64,000 bases of DNA. It comes from Cryptomeria japonica. Lineage: Eukaryota > Streptophyta > Pinopsida > Cupressales > Cupressaceae. Both the position numbers and the translations under genes were made by a program. A model generated the notes under the pieces. That model saw only the letters and a program-made list of their open reading frames with translations. It was not told the DNA's origin and searched no databases. This document shows positions 38,109-50,300 of this stretch, one piece after another; the stretch's first letter is position 1; each line of letters begins with the position of its first letter. The stretch lies in NCBI RefSeq assembly GCF_030272615.1, contig NC_081411.1:39173140-39237139 (forward strand). The letters run 5' to 3'.

Positions 38109-40755
38109 ACATATCATAGCAGAAACAATATCCGACAAGATAAGGACCAATGCCATATGGAGGTAGTTGAACAAAGAATAGTATGGATTATGCCAATGGG
38201 TTATGAAGTGGATGGAAACAATCTTTATGCTTATGCACAACATCTTATAAGTAAACTGGTAGATGAGAAAGAAGAGAGGTTTGATACTTATAAGGAGAAA
38301 AGTCTAGACCTGCATAAGAAATTCGCTAAGCCCAAAAGAAAGAGGAAGGTTAGAAATGAAGTAGAAGAGCTTGAAGAATAAATGGGAATAACAAAGGAAT
38401 CTATTCAAAGGGCTAGGAAACAAAACATTCTAAAAGAGGAGGACATGATAAAGCCTAAGAAGACAAAACTAGCCTCCACTCCTCCAAAGAAAACCAAGCC
38501 AAGATAATCCAAGTCAGCACCTACCTCCAGTGCTCAGAATCCTATTCCTCCACCCGAGCCACAAACCAAGTCAACCAGTAGAGCTGAGAAGAAGAAGAAG
38601 AAGGAGAATCCTAAAAGAGTATATTTTGCAACCACTATTGAAGATGTAGAGACAGAGTCTGATGAAGCAGTGCGAGAGGTGAAAAATACTGCTACCTCTA
38701 CTAGGGTAGTGAAGAAGCTTCAATTTGGTGGCTTCCCAGCCGACCAAAAAGCCAAGGACAGAAGCTAAGCCATCTAGTAGACCTAGATCCAACATAAAGT
38801 AAAAGTCTTAGCTTGATAAAGCTCTAAAGCCCAAAAAGATAAAAGGTACTTATACTGTTGTGCCTCCAATGTCACTAAGTGAAATAATTGATGAGGTAGT
38901 AAATGAAAGAAATTTGAAGAAAATATCTGTATACTATGAAAACTATGATGATAATGATCAAAGATCTATAGAGGAATTTGTTATACAGTATATGAATATA
39001 TATAGAAGAGCATTAATAGACTTATCATTTATGATACCCAAGAGCCTATATGAGATTTTGGATGCAAGAAGGCATACAACTAGTCTTGAGAATGGAAGGT
39101 TAAAGGAATATGTTTTTGTTAACCTGTGCTCAGTAATATCAAAAAGTGAAATAGACAGACTATTGAATATTGCCAAGAGTAGATTCAAAAGGAAGCATAG
39201 GGTTAATAAAATAATGTTTGGCAAAATTGATGAAGGAAACAAAGGTTATTTAGAAGCAAGTTCAAGAATAAGAATAGTAGTAGGTCAGTTTGGTGAAAGA
39301 TGACACTCAACTGGAAGAGAAGACACATGAAGACACTTCCATTTTGGAATTACAAAAAGTGGTTCCTTTTGTGCAGAAACATCAACGAATTGAGAGAGAC
39401 ATTCTGGAAAAGCAGACCAATGATAATGTAGTAGTTGTTGATGGTGCTGATGGTTAGAATGTTGGAGTCTTCGGTGAAGCTGAACAAAATCCTCTAGTGA
39501 AAGAGGTTGATTTAGAAAAGGAAGCTAAGGAGAGTGGAAAATTTGATGAAGCAAAGGGAAAGGTTGATGCTGAGAAGGGTGAAGATGTTGTGAAAGATGC
39601 AGATGCAAAAGTGGCAGAGAAGGAGAAAGGAGAAGAGAAGGATGATTAGGCTTCAATGATAGTGGCAAGAGACATTGTAGAAGACAAAGGAAAATAGATT
39701 GTCACCGACTTGGATGATTTCACTCAAGGGCCAATAGATCTAAGGTCCTTATCTCCCATCCAATCATTCAAGATAGCAACTCTTGCTCAAGCAAAAGCAA
39801 GTGAGGACTTACTCAAGTCTCACACCATAGACAAAGAGTTGATTACTTTATCCATAAATGTGAAGCAAGTGTTTTCCATCCTTTAAGCCTGATTCAAATG
39901 ATACTCCCTCGGGTAAGACTAGAAGCCTGCTTAATGTAGTAGATTCTCATTTGGTGTCTTTGGAGAGAGTGGCATATGTTAAAGTTTTGACTCCATTTCA
40001 TGCTATGAGATTTAGGACAATTTTGAAGATGATTGAATGAGATAGAGTCAACTTGATAACAACTATGAAGCACATACAAGATGCATTAGATGAAGATGGA
40101 CAAATATATAAGTCATGTCTAATAAATTGCCTAAGTTAACTATTGACATTACCATGAAAAATAAAAGAGTGTGAAGAGAAGTTAGCTAGCATATCTCAAC
40201 CCTATGCACCTCAATAAGTCTCTACTAGTAATTTTGAAGCTCAAGTTATGGATATACTCATAGGATTAAGAGCTTAAATTAGGAGAAGGACAAAATTTTA
40301 GGTAGAGTGGGAGAATTGAGAAGCCTTATCACTCCCCAATCAGATACAATAAGTAGTAAGCAAGATACAATTAATTCTCTGAATAAGAGTGTTTTGGTAG
40401 ATTGTAGAAGAGTAGATATGAATTCATACATTTTTAGTGCTCTAATAAACATTTTGGATAACATTAAGGAAGGTTAGGATAGGCACCTAAAATACTTGAA
40501 GATAATATTTGATGATATCTTCAAATTTCTGTAAGTCACTGTATATATCCCTGTAAATAAATTTTGGTGGATATCCATCATTGGCATTGCTATCAAAGAG
40601 GGAGAGAACGAGGTGAAAAATGGTGTATATTCTTAGGGGGAGTTTGTTGAGTTGATCTGGTTGAGTCTTGTAGATCTTTTAGTTTTGGAGTTTTGCAGTT
40701 TTAAGTGTATAGTGTCATTTTTCACAGTATTACCATCAATGCCAAAGGGGGAGAT
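38109..40755 (+). mobile_element. Element D: interior of a non-autonomous LTR element, plus strand
   Basis: Plus-strand coding remains (38157-38381, 38860-39303 and further polar, Lys/Glu-rich text to about 40500) run up to a polypurine tract, aaagggggaga (40744-40754), next to an LTR starting at 40756. Nothing resembles gag, protease, integrase or RT. The texture, a globular part followed by a charged, helix-rich part before the 3' LTR, parallels the accessory block of element E. No 5' LTR is found: the left side abuts the LTR of Copia A. The element is truncated and broken, with many breaks. Confidence 0.65.
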
Positions 40756-42262
40756 TGTTGGAAAGAGATGCTATTATGATAAAGATTGATGCATGAGGGA
40801 TGTTTAGGAGTTATCATTGATGGTAAATCTATTTATAAATCATATTTTATATGCATAGATTTGATTTGCCGGAAGTTGCATTATTCATTAGGCATAAGTC
40901 TAGAAGGTGGAATACAGTATCTAATAGAGTATGAGGACAATGTGTAGATATTAATTTTGGCTGCATAACATTGGTTGCAGTAATAGAGGCAAATGATTCA
41001 AGGTTTGAGTTAGCTTACTTTATAATCCTAGTATCTGGTGTTGATTCATGAGTGAGATTGAATAACTGGTAATTCAGGAAGAACAAAGCTATTTTGATGT
41101 AACGTGTTGTGTGGAATCTTTGGGTTGATTTTGGTGAATTATTTTGTGTTCAAGGTGATCAGGATGACATGTAGGAATATTATTATTAATTCTTTTAGGT
41201 CTGCATATTTATTTGTGGATGAATTAAGTTGACTTATGGTTACACGTTTCATGTTGTGTGTTATGTGATTTTTTTGGAAGCCGACATGGGAATTGATTTA
41301 TTTTGGTATTGTGGATACATAAGATTGAATTGTATGATCATTTTAGGATGATAGATATATAGGAGATGTGTGAATGTTGAAGTGTGATGACTAAATGAGT
41401 ATCAGTTACCAGATTTGGTGCTCAGGCATAGAACAAAGCAAATTAGAAGGATAGAGGAAGACAACTAGATTGTGCTTTACCAGAACTAATTTTTGGCATT
41501 AGTAGATGTTATTATTCAGTTCAATTATACTTGTAATCATCTAGAACTATTTATAAAGAAGTGAGTGTTGCAAGGTGTGTGCCCTTGGTCTACTTTTGTT
41601 GTGCAACACAATGCTTGGGTTTGTGACATGGCTTAACCACCTCCTATGGATTCTATAAGTCTAGTGGTTGTGCTAGGCGTTAACAAGTTGATATTTTGGT
41701 GCAATGGCAACCACACTTGTAACAAGTGGTATCAGAGCTTGGTCACTATTTCAAACCCCTCGCTTGCATTGGGAGGGGAATTGTTGCAAGGTGTGCACCC
41801 TTGGTCTCCTTGTGATGTGTAGAACAACGCTCGGGTTTGTGACATGGCTTAACCACCTCCTATGGATTCAATAAGTTGTATCAGGCATTAATTGGTCAAT
41901 CGTTTTGTGCAATGACAACCACACTTGTAACAATGAGCCTTCCTCCTGGTTGCATCCCTCCGTGTTATTGAGAAATGAGCTCTAGGCAGTGTGCCTAAAT
42001 GCAAGTGCATTTCCTTTTTGTAATATTATCATACTCTTGATCAAAGTATAATAATATTGTGGGTTCAAATCCCACTATGGTTTTTCCCTTTCTGGGTTTC
42101 CACATAAAAATTTTGGTGTTATGGTATTATGGTTGATTGGTTTATGTTTCTACACTTTACTTTAATTTTTATGCATCTAGTGGTTTAAGAATCAGTTTAA
42201 TTAATTTGTGAATCACAAAACACTAATTCACACCCCCCTCTCATTGTTCATTGATTCCAACG
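40756..42262 (+). repeat. 3' LTR of element D, carrying a TRIM insertion
   Basis: Starts tgttggaaagag immediately after the polypurine tract and ends near ...gattccaac at 42261. Without the TRIM (41566-41932) it is about 1.14 kb. Its 3' part (about 42062-42240) matches the LTR of Copia A on the other strand, including 'cccacta/gtggttttt' and 'aaaattttggtgttatg'. Confidence 0.7.
41566..41932 (+). mobile_element. TRIM/SMART-type miniature LTR retrotransposon, 367 bp
   Basis: Two direct LTRs, 41566-41724 (159 bp) and 41782-41932 (151 bp), each start tgttgcaagg and end cttgtaaca. They enclose only 57 bp. Those 57 bp hold a primer-binding site, tggtatcagagcttgg (41727 onward), 2 bp after the first LTR, and a purine tract, gggaggggaatt, just before the second. 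Flanks gtgag (41561-41565) and atgag (41933-41937) are a plausible 5-bp target duplication with one mismatch. It has no coding capacity, as expected for terminal-repeat retrotransposons in miniature. No 5S-like segment (the mark of Cassandra) is seen in the LTRs. The two LTRs differ in a fair number of positions, so the insertion is not recent. Confidence 0.9.
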
Positions 42263-44640
42263 GTTGATGGTGGTGAAGATTTTTTTTTGTGGTCTTAGCA
42301 CTCTTGTTCAAGTTAATATTATTTCTGGAAGTTTTTCAATATGGGTAGATGTGATATGTAGGAAAGAGAATCTAAAGTCTTCCTAGTAGAATTATTTGCA
42401 TTACTTTACATTTAAGAATTTGGTCTTGTGGATTTGGTAATAATTTTTATGCTTTGTGGACACTGCACTACTATCTTTTTAGGTTCCTATGGTTGTAATT
42501 GACTTGGCTCATGATTGTTATTTGTAATCTATCTAGCTATTTGTTCGAAGTGGATTTGATTGGTTTAGAAAATGCTCTTCATTTCCCCATATTGAAGTTA
42601 ATTGATGTGACTTGGAGGAAATTCTTGTGATGTTTGTGTATTGCCTTACTTCTAGTTTTAGGTGTTCTAGTGTTATACATGAAGTTTTATGGATGTTTTG
42701 TTTAGGTTTATGTCCTTGGTATTCTACCAATGAAGTGTTCTATGTTTTCTTGTGTTGCACCAACATGTATAAATGTGACAGTGAGAAATAATTATTCCGA
42801 AATGATGTTGGATGTTCTAAGAATGTCCCCATGTGTTGTGCATGGTATTGAATGTTTTAGTTGGTGCTACATTGAGTCTGGTATGGTTTTCTAGGTAATT
42901 ATTGTAGTAGATCTTTATTTTCTAACTTGTGCTATGATATTAATTCTATTTGTTGACTTCAAAGAATGTTAAGTGTATTTGTGTACTACCTTTGGTGTGT
43001 GGGGATCCACATTGAGTTTATTCATTTATATGTTATGTTTTTTGGCCTAATTCTTATGTGCTACATTGATTATCTACACTTTACCTTATTGTCATTGTTG
43101 GATGATGTGTGCGAGGGTGTTTATTATTTGGACCTACTTAGAGAAGTTTAATATGATTTTATAGGCCCTCTCTATCTCTTAGATTAAACTGCATTTAGCA
43201 TCATGATGTTTGGTGGTCGACTTAAAGGGTCCTATGCTTATCCTTTACTTAGGCCAACCTAATTAATGGTTGTAATGAAGATGGTATATATAGAAGATCG
43301 TTTCAAAGTTGTGAAGGATGGGTATTGTGATATCAATGAGTAAATTAGAATCTGTCTGAATTTTCTTTCATGATCATATCGCTCGTAGAGTTATGTGATG
43401 TAAAGACAGTGACATTGTGGTGGTGAATGTTGTTGGAGTTGACTACTTGTGATAGTAGTTCAAGTGCTGCTTCATTTTGGATAAGACTATCCTATTGATT
43501 CAAATGTTGTGATATTTTATCTTCCCTTCGATAAGTGATCTTCAACTTGCAAGTCCTTTTGTATCTTTCCCTAGAATAGTGAGCTTAATTTTGGAAGTCT
43601 TGTCACATATTACCTTCGAGCAATGACCTTCAACTTGCAAGTCCTTTCGTATCTTGCCTTGAAGCAGTGAGCTTAATCCTACAAGTCCTTGTGTATATTT
43701 CCCTTGGAAGGTGCAGCTTAGGCTACAAATCTTTTAGGTGGCAATGTGCTTCCTTGGCAGTGAGCCTAAAAAAGATTTGTAATCATTTCATATATTGTGA
43801 GTTGGCTCTCATCATGTGTTTACCTTATTTTTCTACGTGAATCTAGTGTTCTCTTATGCATTATATTTCTCTTCTTTATTCTTCATTGTTTTTGATATAG
43901 TTAAAAATAAGTTGATTGTGTTTTGAAAAGATAAATCTTAAGGTTAAAATTTTTATCTCTGTCCTAAGGTGTGTTCAATAGATACAAAACTCGTAGTTCT
44001 TTTTTCCAAGAATTGACATAGATTTGATATGTATCATTGTCCAATAGCTAAGATAACCATGGTAATGCACTATAGTCCTTAAAACCATCTTCTTCAAGAT
44101 GATAATGTAACAACTTATTCCACTATAAGAAACCATGCTTTATTAGTACTGAACCATGTTGGAAATATAAACAGGGTTTTTTTGGTTTTGTTGCTAATAT
44201 TCTACATCACATAGATGATAACACAATTAAATTTTAATACTTTGGAACAATACTTCAAGTCTTTGTTTTCGTCTGCATATGTTCTTAGATCAATCTTGAA
44301 AATAGTACTTTCATGTCTACAACAACAAATACCCCCATGCCAAACTTAATTTTGAAGAATCAACAGAGAAAGCAATTGTTCTATACTTGTAGCCCTGCCT
44401 TTAATTAAAAAATGTATTTCTATAACCTCTCCCTTTCATATTGTGTGTTTTTATTTAGCTCTAACCTTGGTCAATGCAATTTTTATTTGTAGCTATTTCA
44501 ACTACCAAGATGAAATTCCTACTAAAAGGCTGATATGAATGAACTCAATGGATATTCTTTAAGACTAGTAGTCAAACAACTATATAGAAGAGTGACTCTT
44601 TATAGGAAAATTTATACCTCACATCCTTAGATCAACCACT
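42263..44640. other. Intergenic DNA
   Basis: About 2.4 kb with no supported gene and only short hydrophobic chance frames. The single structured piece is the 88-bp repeat listed separately. Confidence 0.5.
43525..43720. repeat. 88-bp tandem repeat, two copies plus a partial
   Basis: Units start ccttcgataagtgatcttc at 43525 and ccttcgagcaatgaccttc at 43613. Both contain 'aacttgcaagtcctt' and 'gtgagcttaat'. A decayed partial follows from about 43699. Confidence 0.8.
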
Positions 44641-45229
44641 TATTTATACTATCTCCAAACAACATAATCTTCTAAGTCGGCCAAACGAAGATTTGGAATA
44701 GGTCAGTACTAAACATTTCAGTGGTAGAAGGGAATGAGAAGTAGACCATACCACAATGCACTTCATAGAACAAATCAACACGTTACATCCATCAGAAATA
44801 CTAGACCCAAAATATGACCCATATGTTACATACATGCCACAATTCAATCTCCAAATCTGGACCCAAAATAGCAATACCCAACATAACAAAAATAATAATG
44901 GAACCAAGTTACTCTTGAATATAATTGATCAAAAGCATAAAAATAGAGAAATTCGGATCACCATAATCAATCAACACTAAATATCAACTATAGCACAACT
45001 TCTAGAGTACCAAACCTTCTGAGAAACCATCAAACATTAATGACAACCATCAACATCACATACATACTTGTCTTCCACTACTCAACATCACATACAAAGC
45101 TACCTTTTACTACTCTTCAATATGCTACATCCGGCTCAGTATTTGACATCAATGGCAACATTCAATACAATGCTAACAAAGTGACCATGTCATTGGAGGA
45201 ATAAACTATTGGAGATGGTGATCATAAAC
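44641..45229. repeat. Upstream part of dispersed repeat, uncertain
   Basis: Lies next to the better-conserved repeat at 45230. The part at about 45185-45230 ('atgtcattggaggaat...gatggtgatc') recurs loosely at 62884-62935, suggesting that the repeat family extends into this block. No gene is recognised; the 87-codon minus frame at 44644-44907 is unassigned. Confidence 0.35.
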
Positions 45230-45640
45230 ATTATAGCTGATAGAGATGACTCTTTGCTTTCAAAACCCAAAACCGAAGGATTGCTCCCCACTACCAACAC
45301 ATAATTGTACAATTATTCTTCAACTGGTTCCTCCCTCTATTCTCCTCTCCTAACTATTTAAACATCTCTCTTCAAAGCCATTTTCTTGCTTTAATTTAAT
45401 ATTCTTTTATTTCTTCCCAATATAGTGTAGAATATAGGATATCTTGGAAGTTGAATGTACTTCAAAGAGGAGAATAAAATCCCCATTGATGCATGAAAAT
45501 GGTCTAAATGAAATTTTCTCTCCTTCATGTTTTGGTTGTCTAATCCACATCTCTCTACATTCTACTACTTATTTGTTCTTCCTTGTGCCTTCCTTTGCAT
45601 TCTCTCCCCTTTTCTACCTTAATATTTCTTTAATCTCTCT
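45230..45640. repeat. Dispersed repeat, copy 1 (pairs with 63584-64000)
   Basis: About 410 bp aligns with the end of the window at roughly 85% by eye. Shared anchors include 'ctccccactaccaa', 'ctctcctctcctaactatt', 'aggatatcttgg', 'atgcatgaaaatg' and 'ttttggttgtc'. Same orientation. It contains no ORF of note, and neither LTR nor poly-A ends were identified. Confidence 0.8.
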
Positions 45641-47610
45641 TTTAAAGGCAATCAAGGAGAATGTTAGCAAAGGTTGTCAAACATTGCTTCACATATGTCG
45701 ATTTATTTTTCCTAAATGTTTCTTAAGCATTTTCCACAAATTCATTTAGTGCATATCATCTCCTCTCCTCTATCTAAAATTTCTACCCCTCTCTTCTCTT
45801 CTTGATCCCACATTTTTCAACTCCTCATGTTCATTTTTTCTCTCTTTCCCATACCATTTTAGCATTAAGTGTCGATCGTCTAACCAAATTTGAATTCTTG
45901 ATTATGAAAGGGACATTTGGATGAAAGGCTACCAAACTTCATTTATTTTCCACAAAACTTGAAATCTTCACTACCAAAATAAGGGGTTCCATACCAATTA
46001 AAAGCACAAGCCTTCTTTGTGAAGGCTATGCCTTTTCTTCTTAATGAAGGTTGTCCCTTCCATTTAATCTATTTGCATTTCCATTTTTCTTCTACAATAA
46101 CTCTACAATTTCCCCTTCATGCAACATTAAAATTAATGCCCTGTACATTTTCTTACTTCATTGACCACACATTTCTTAACGTTGAAGGGTCTTTTCCAGG
46201 GATGTGTCATAAAGGACAATTTTCCAACTCCCTAAAAAATCTTGTTTTCATCTATTGCTATGCATATCCAAATTTAAACATAATGTTGAAAAGAAGACAC
46301 ATCAAATGTCATAGCCAATAAATAAACATTTTCATAAACTACTTTCTTTACAACCATAATATCTATCAAATTTTGGCAACACATTGTAAGAGCACTTCTT
46401 AAGTAATGTGTATGTAGAAGAGAACAAAAGACTCTATTAAAACCTACAATCTTCTAGATGTAAACAAGATTATTAATAATCATGTTAGAAAGAAATGACT
46501 AAATAATAAAGCACCATTAAGCATGCATTAAGTAAAATATGATAACCTTTTCCAACATACTCTTTGCCCGTGCTAAAGTGGGTGCATAATAGGGTTCGGA
46601 TATCAATGATAGCATAATAAATATGCTCTGTTAAACTATATGCCAAAAGTGGATGCATAGATAAAGCAATAAGGAGTTTGATAGATTGCCTCAATCAATT
46701 GTTGAAGATGAGGAAATGTAGACAGGACATGTACCTTTCTACAAGAAATGTGTCTTGTTATGCAAGATGCCACACACCCTCCTACAAACCTACATGCCAT
46801 AGCAACACCTACCTTTTCCCTATAGACCATCCCTAATTATTAAATGTCCTATAGAATTTCATAATATGCCTAAAATTATTCCTTTCATTCAATATAATAT
46901 GCTTTCAAATGAAAAAAAAATAAACCATTAGAAAAAATCAAACTACCAATTAAAAAGGGAAAATCATGACAAGATAAAAATTCTGACATGATTCCTATAA
47001 AAGAATTCTGTGTAAATAATAAGGCGGAAACATTAGTCATTCCAAAAGTTCTTCCTTTTATTCAATATATAGTGTTTCCGAATGAAATAATAAGAAAGCT
47101 AACCACTTGGAAAATTCCAGCCACCAATAACAAAATTCAGAGCTCTGCCCGGAAGGTTGGACGAAGAGAACGGTAGTTTGAAAGGTACCTTTATGTTCTT
47201 AATTTCATGCTCCTTTGGCCCCTATTTTTTTAAGCTTGAATTACAGTTTCATTATTTTCAGCCGACAATTAAAATGATGCTCATCTCTCCTCTGTACCAA
47301 CAGAGTAAACGTTATTGTGATTATTTATTTATTAGGTTCCATAAGCTATGCAAAGTGCGCCGAATATGCTGGATATTTTCCAATTTAAATCGTGACAAAT
47401 GGTGGATATTTGCTATGTTCAAAGTTAATCAGGATAGCAAAATTAAAGTTTCTTGTTTTGTTGTAGCTTAATTAAAGCTTTAAAATTAAGAAAGGGAATT
47501 ATTTTAACATCACCAAAAACAAAAATAACTATTTCCTATTTCTTGTTACTCGATAGTAGCAATAAATAAGTTGTCGGAGTTAACGTTTATCTCTGTGTCT
47601 CATCTGTAAC
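45641..47610. other. Intergenic DNA upstream of the SDR gene
   Basis: No supported gene. The frames at 46019-46321 and 47157-47471 are unassigned and probably chance. The last 100-200 bp would contain the proximal promoter of the SDR gene. Confidence 0.45.
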
Positions 47611-47616
47611 AGAAGC

Positions 47617-47622
47617 TATAAA
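47617..47622 (+). promoter_or_regulatory. TATA box candidate of the SDR gene
   Basis: TATAAA in 'agctataaagcagg', 51 bp before the ATG at 47674, leaves room for a leader of about 20-25 nt. The pseudogene copy lacks it at this place, although both share the leader text 'ttttgtaactcgagaa' just before the start codon. Confidence 0.55.
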
Positions 47623-47673
47623 GCAGGCTTCTGGAAAGCTCCCAATTCAGGGACATTTTGTAACTCGAGAATC

Positions 47674-48639
47674 ATGTCTAACGGAGTGCCTACATCTGCT
47701 GTATTGAAGAGGTAATTACTTGCTTTGCCTTCCGCTTTTGCTTTGAGTTCTCTGGTTAAGGTTGTAATGTTATCTGGATTTCTTTTTCTGCAATACAATC
47801 ATAGTTTACTTAGAATTTAAAGACAATAATTAAAACTGTCTGTAAAATGCAGACTGGAAGGAAAGGTTGCAGTAATCACAGGAGGATCGCGAGGACTTGG
47901 TGAAGCCACCGTTAGGCTGTTTGTCAATCATGGAGCCAAAGTCATAATTGCAGACATTGCAGATGACGCTGGCATGAAAGTGGCCAAATCCCTTTATCCC
48001 TGGGCGACATATATCCATTGTGACGTGAGCAAAGAGCAAGATGTGAGCGCAGCAGTTGATTTGGCCATTGAGAAGCACGGAAAACTAGACATAATGTATA
48101 ACAACGCAGGAATCAGCAACACCCAGAAGGGGAGCGTGGCAGAGTATGAGATGGAACAATTCGAGCGAGTGTTGAACATAAATCTGAAAGGAGTAATGCA
48201 TGGCATTAAACACGCAGCCCGTGTTATGATCCCCAGGAAAATGGGCTGCATTATTTCTACGGCCAGTATAGCAGGTGTTATGGGAGGAACTTCTACTTAC
48301 TCCTACACAGCCTCCAAACATGCAGTCATTGGGCTGACTAAAAATGGTGCGGTCGAACTTGGGAAATATGGTATAAGAGTGAATTGTATTTCTCCTGGTG
48401 TTGTAGTCACAGATATGGTGGTGAATTTCCTTGGAGAGACCCCTACACCAGAGCTAAAGGCTCAGCTGGAGGCTTCGTTTAGCAGCCGGGGAAACTTAAA
48501 GGAAGCAATCCTTGAAGCAGAGGATATTGCAGAGGCTGCTCTGTATCTGGCGAGTGAGGGATCCAAATATGTAAACGGCCATAATATTGTGGTAGATGGA
48601 GGATTAACAATTGTAAACAACGAATGGGCACTGTATTAG
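47674..48639 (+). CDS. Short-chain dehydrogenase/reductase, SDR110C (secoisolariciresinol dehydrogenase-like)
   Basis: Intact two-exon gene: exon 1 47674-47711, intron 47712-47852 (141 bp, GT...AG, phase 2 inside Arg13) and exon 2 47853-48639, giving 274 residues, the usual size for the family. It is a soluble NAD(P)-dependent oxidoreductase with a classical Rossmann fold: cofactor loop TGGSRGLG (22-29), Asp47 after beta-2 (expected to favour NAD), CDV at 69-71, NNAG (96-99), catalytic Asn123, Ser151, Tyr164 and Lys168 (YTASK), and a SPG turn after the beta-6 strand. The C-terminal YVNGHNIVVDGG motif is also present. The start is supported by the leader and splice pattern shared with the pseudogene at 8013. 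The family includes lignan secoisolariciresinol dehydrogenases, xanthoxin dehydrogenase of ABA synthesis and terpenoid alcohol dehydrogenases. The substrate cannot be read from the sequence. Confidence 0.94.
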
Positions 48640-50300
48640 TGATCGATGGCAGACACAGAAGCCAATTTCATTTCTTCACAAGAATTTTTATGTTTGTATT
48701 GTAGCAAGTTCAGGAAGATTGCAATTAACTTGGAATTGTTGCTTGGTACCTTAAAAGTTTCGATGATTTATGGGAATAAATTTCTGCCATAATCCTTGAA
48801 ACAAATAAAACAAATAAATAAATAGTGACTCTTGAACCTCTAGATTTCAATTCAAAATGAAAATTGAGCAGTTGGAAAAGAGTAATTTGATTATTATTAT
48901 TCGTCGTAGTACGATATAAATGTGATATCTGATGTTGGTGTTTTATTCTATTTTAATAGATATTTAAAACTTAGGAATTATGTATGAAAAAAATATTAGA
49001 ATATTAGGAGAGAATTTTGATAAGATTTGAACTGATGTAAATAATTTTGTCTTCATTATCTATTTTGTAATGAGATTGCATTCTGTGCTTGTTTCTTGAT
49101 AGGACCATCATGTAGATGTATATTTTTTAAGAATACATTGTCCAATTTAGTTTGTCTCATCTAAATTAGTTTTATATTGATACAACTTTTAGAATCTATT
49201 ATACATCATCTTCTAACTTATTGTTAAAAATGGCTTGTATTGAAAAGTATAATGAATTCATATACATGTAGAGATGCACCTTGAAAGTTCTTGTGAATTG
49301 GATTTAGATTTTGTGTGATAATTCTCAAATTTTTCCAAAATTTGTTTTCTAGTTTAATTTCTAATGACATTGCAGTTCCTATAAATATTTACTAACTTCT
49401 CTAATGATTTATTTAGATGTGGGAAATTTGATTTTTGAGTGGCATGAACTAGTTCACTTAATCTACCCTAGTCCATGTGAGAAATAATTATGGATTGAGA
49501 TTGGTTTGGGCTATGGGGATCTACATTAGAGTTTGGTGTTTTGGACCTATTGATAAAAAAATAGAAATACTCTAGATAATATATAATAGATCTTGCAACT
49601 TAATATATGAAATAGTTCAATATATTTATAATATACAATAAAATACTTGAGGTGGGGCAAGACATATGATACTTCTTTTTGGAAGGAAGCCACATGATGT
49701 TTCTCCCTATGTTAAATTACCTAAAAATATAAAATACAAAATTTAATTCCAGAATGCAAACACATCAATGATATAGTATTTCTTTGATGAAATCACCCTG
49801 TAAAATATTAAAAATCCTTTGAGACGGGAACCTCCTTTCAGTATTACTTTATTCAATATATTTTAAGATCAATTCATTCTACTATTAAACCTTTTTATTC
49901 ATAATGATTCTACCCAAATGCAAAACTACTTACCTAACACTTGTGATAAACCTATTTTGAAAAAATAGTCACTTACAAAGTATATGTTTAATGTGCTTTT
50001 AATTAAATCAAGTAATAGTTAGGGTCATAGGGCTTAACCTATCATCCCCTTCAAATATGTTTATCCTCAAACATTACGATTAGGGAATTTATTTTAGGTG
50101 GAAGAAGGGTATGCATGTTGCATTGTTTAATTGAAACCCATGACACTACTTGAGAGCCTTGATGACACTACAACCATGGAGGTGGTGGGAAAGTCTATCA
50201 AGTATGTACTTCACATTGAGAATAATAGATTCTTGATGTAGGTTATGAGATGAGATGAAAGACTATTTAGATTTTCATAAATTTATGTCCTTCCATGCCT
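48640..50300. other. 3' flank of SDR gene, partly shared with 8.7-9.7 kb
   Basis: The first bases after the stop match the pseudogene flank, then about 0.7 kb is present here and not there. Similarity resumes with 'aggaccatcatgtag' (about 49101) and from about 49480 runs to about 50270, where it includes a piece of the decayed Gypsy pol relic (minus strand, about 50000-50270). No gene is seen. Confidence 0.6.
48775..48780 (+). promoter_or_regulatory. Poly(A) signal candidate of the SDR gene
   Basis: AATAAA about 136 bp after the stop codon, at nearly the same distance as the AATAAA behind the pseudogene. A second AATAAA-rich stretch follows at about 48800-48825. Confidence 0.5.

Noticed and set aside
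42055-42085. A tRNA-like T-arm (gtggg-ttcaaat-cccac)
   Set aside because: There is no matching D-arm, anticodon arm or acceptor stem. The same region in the related LTR of Copia A lacks it, so it is a chance feature of the LTR.
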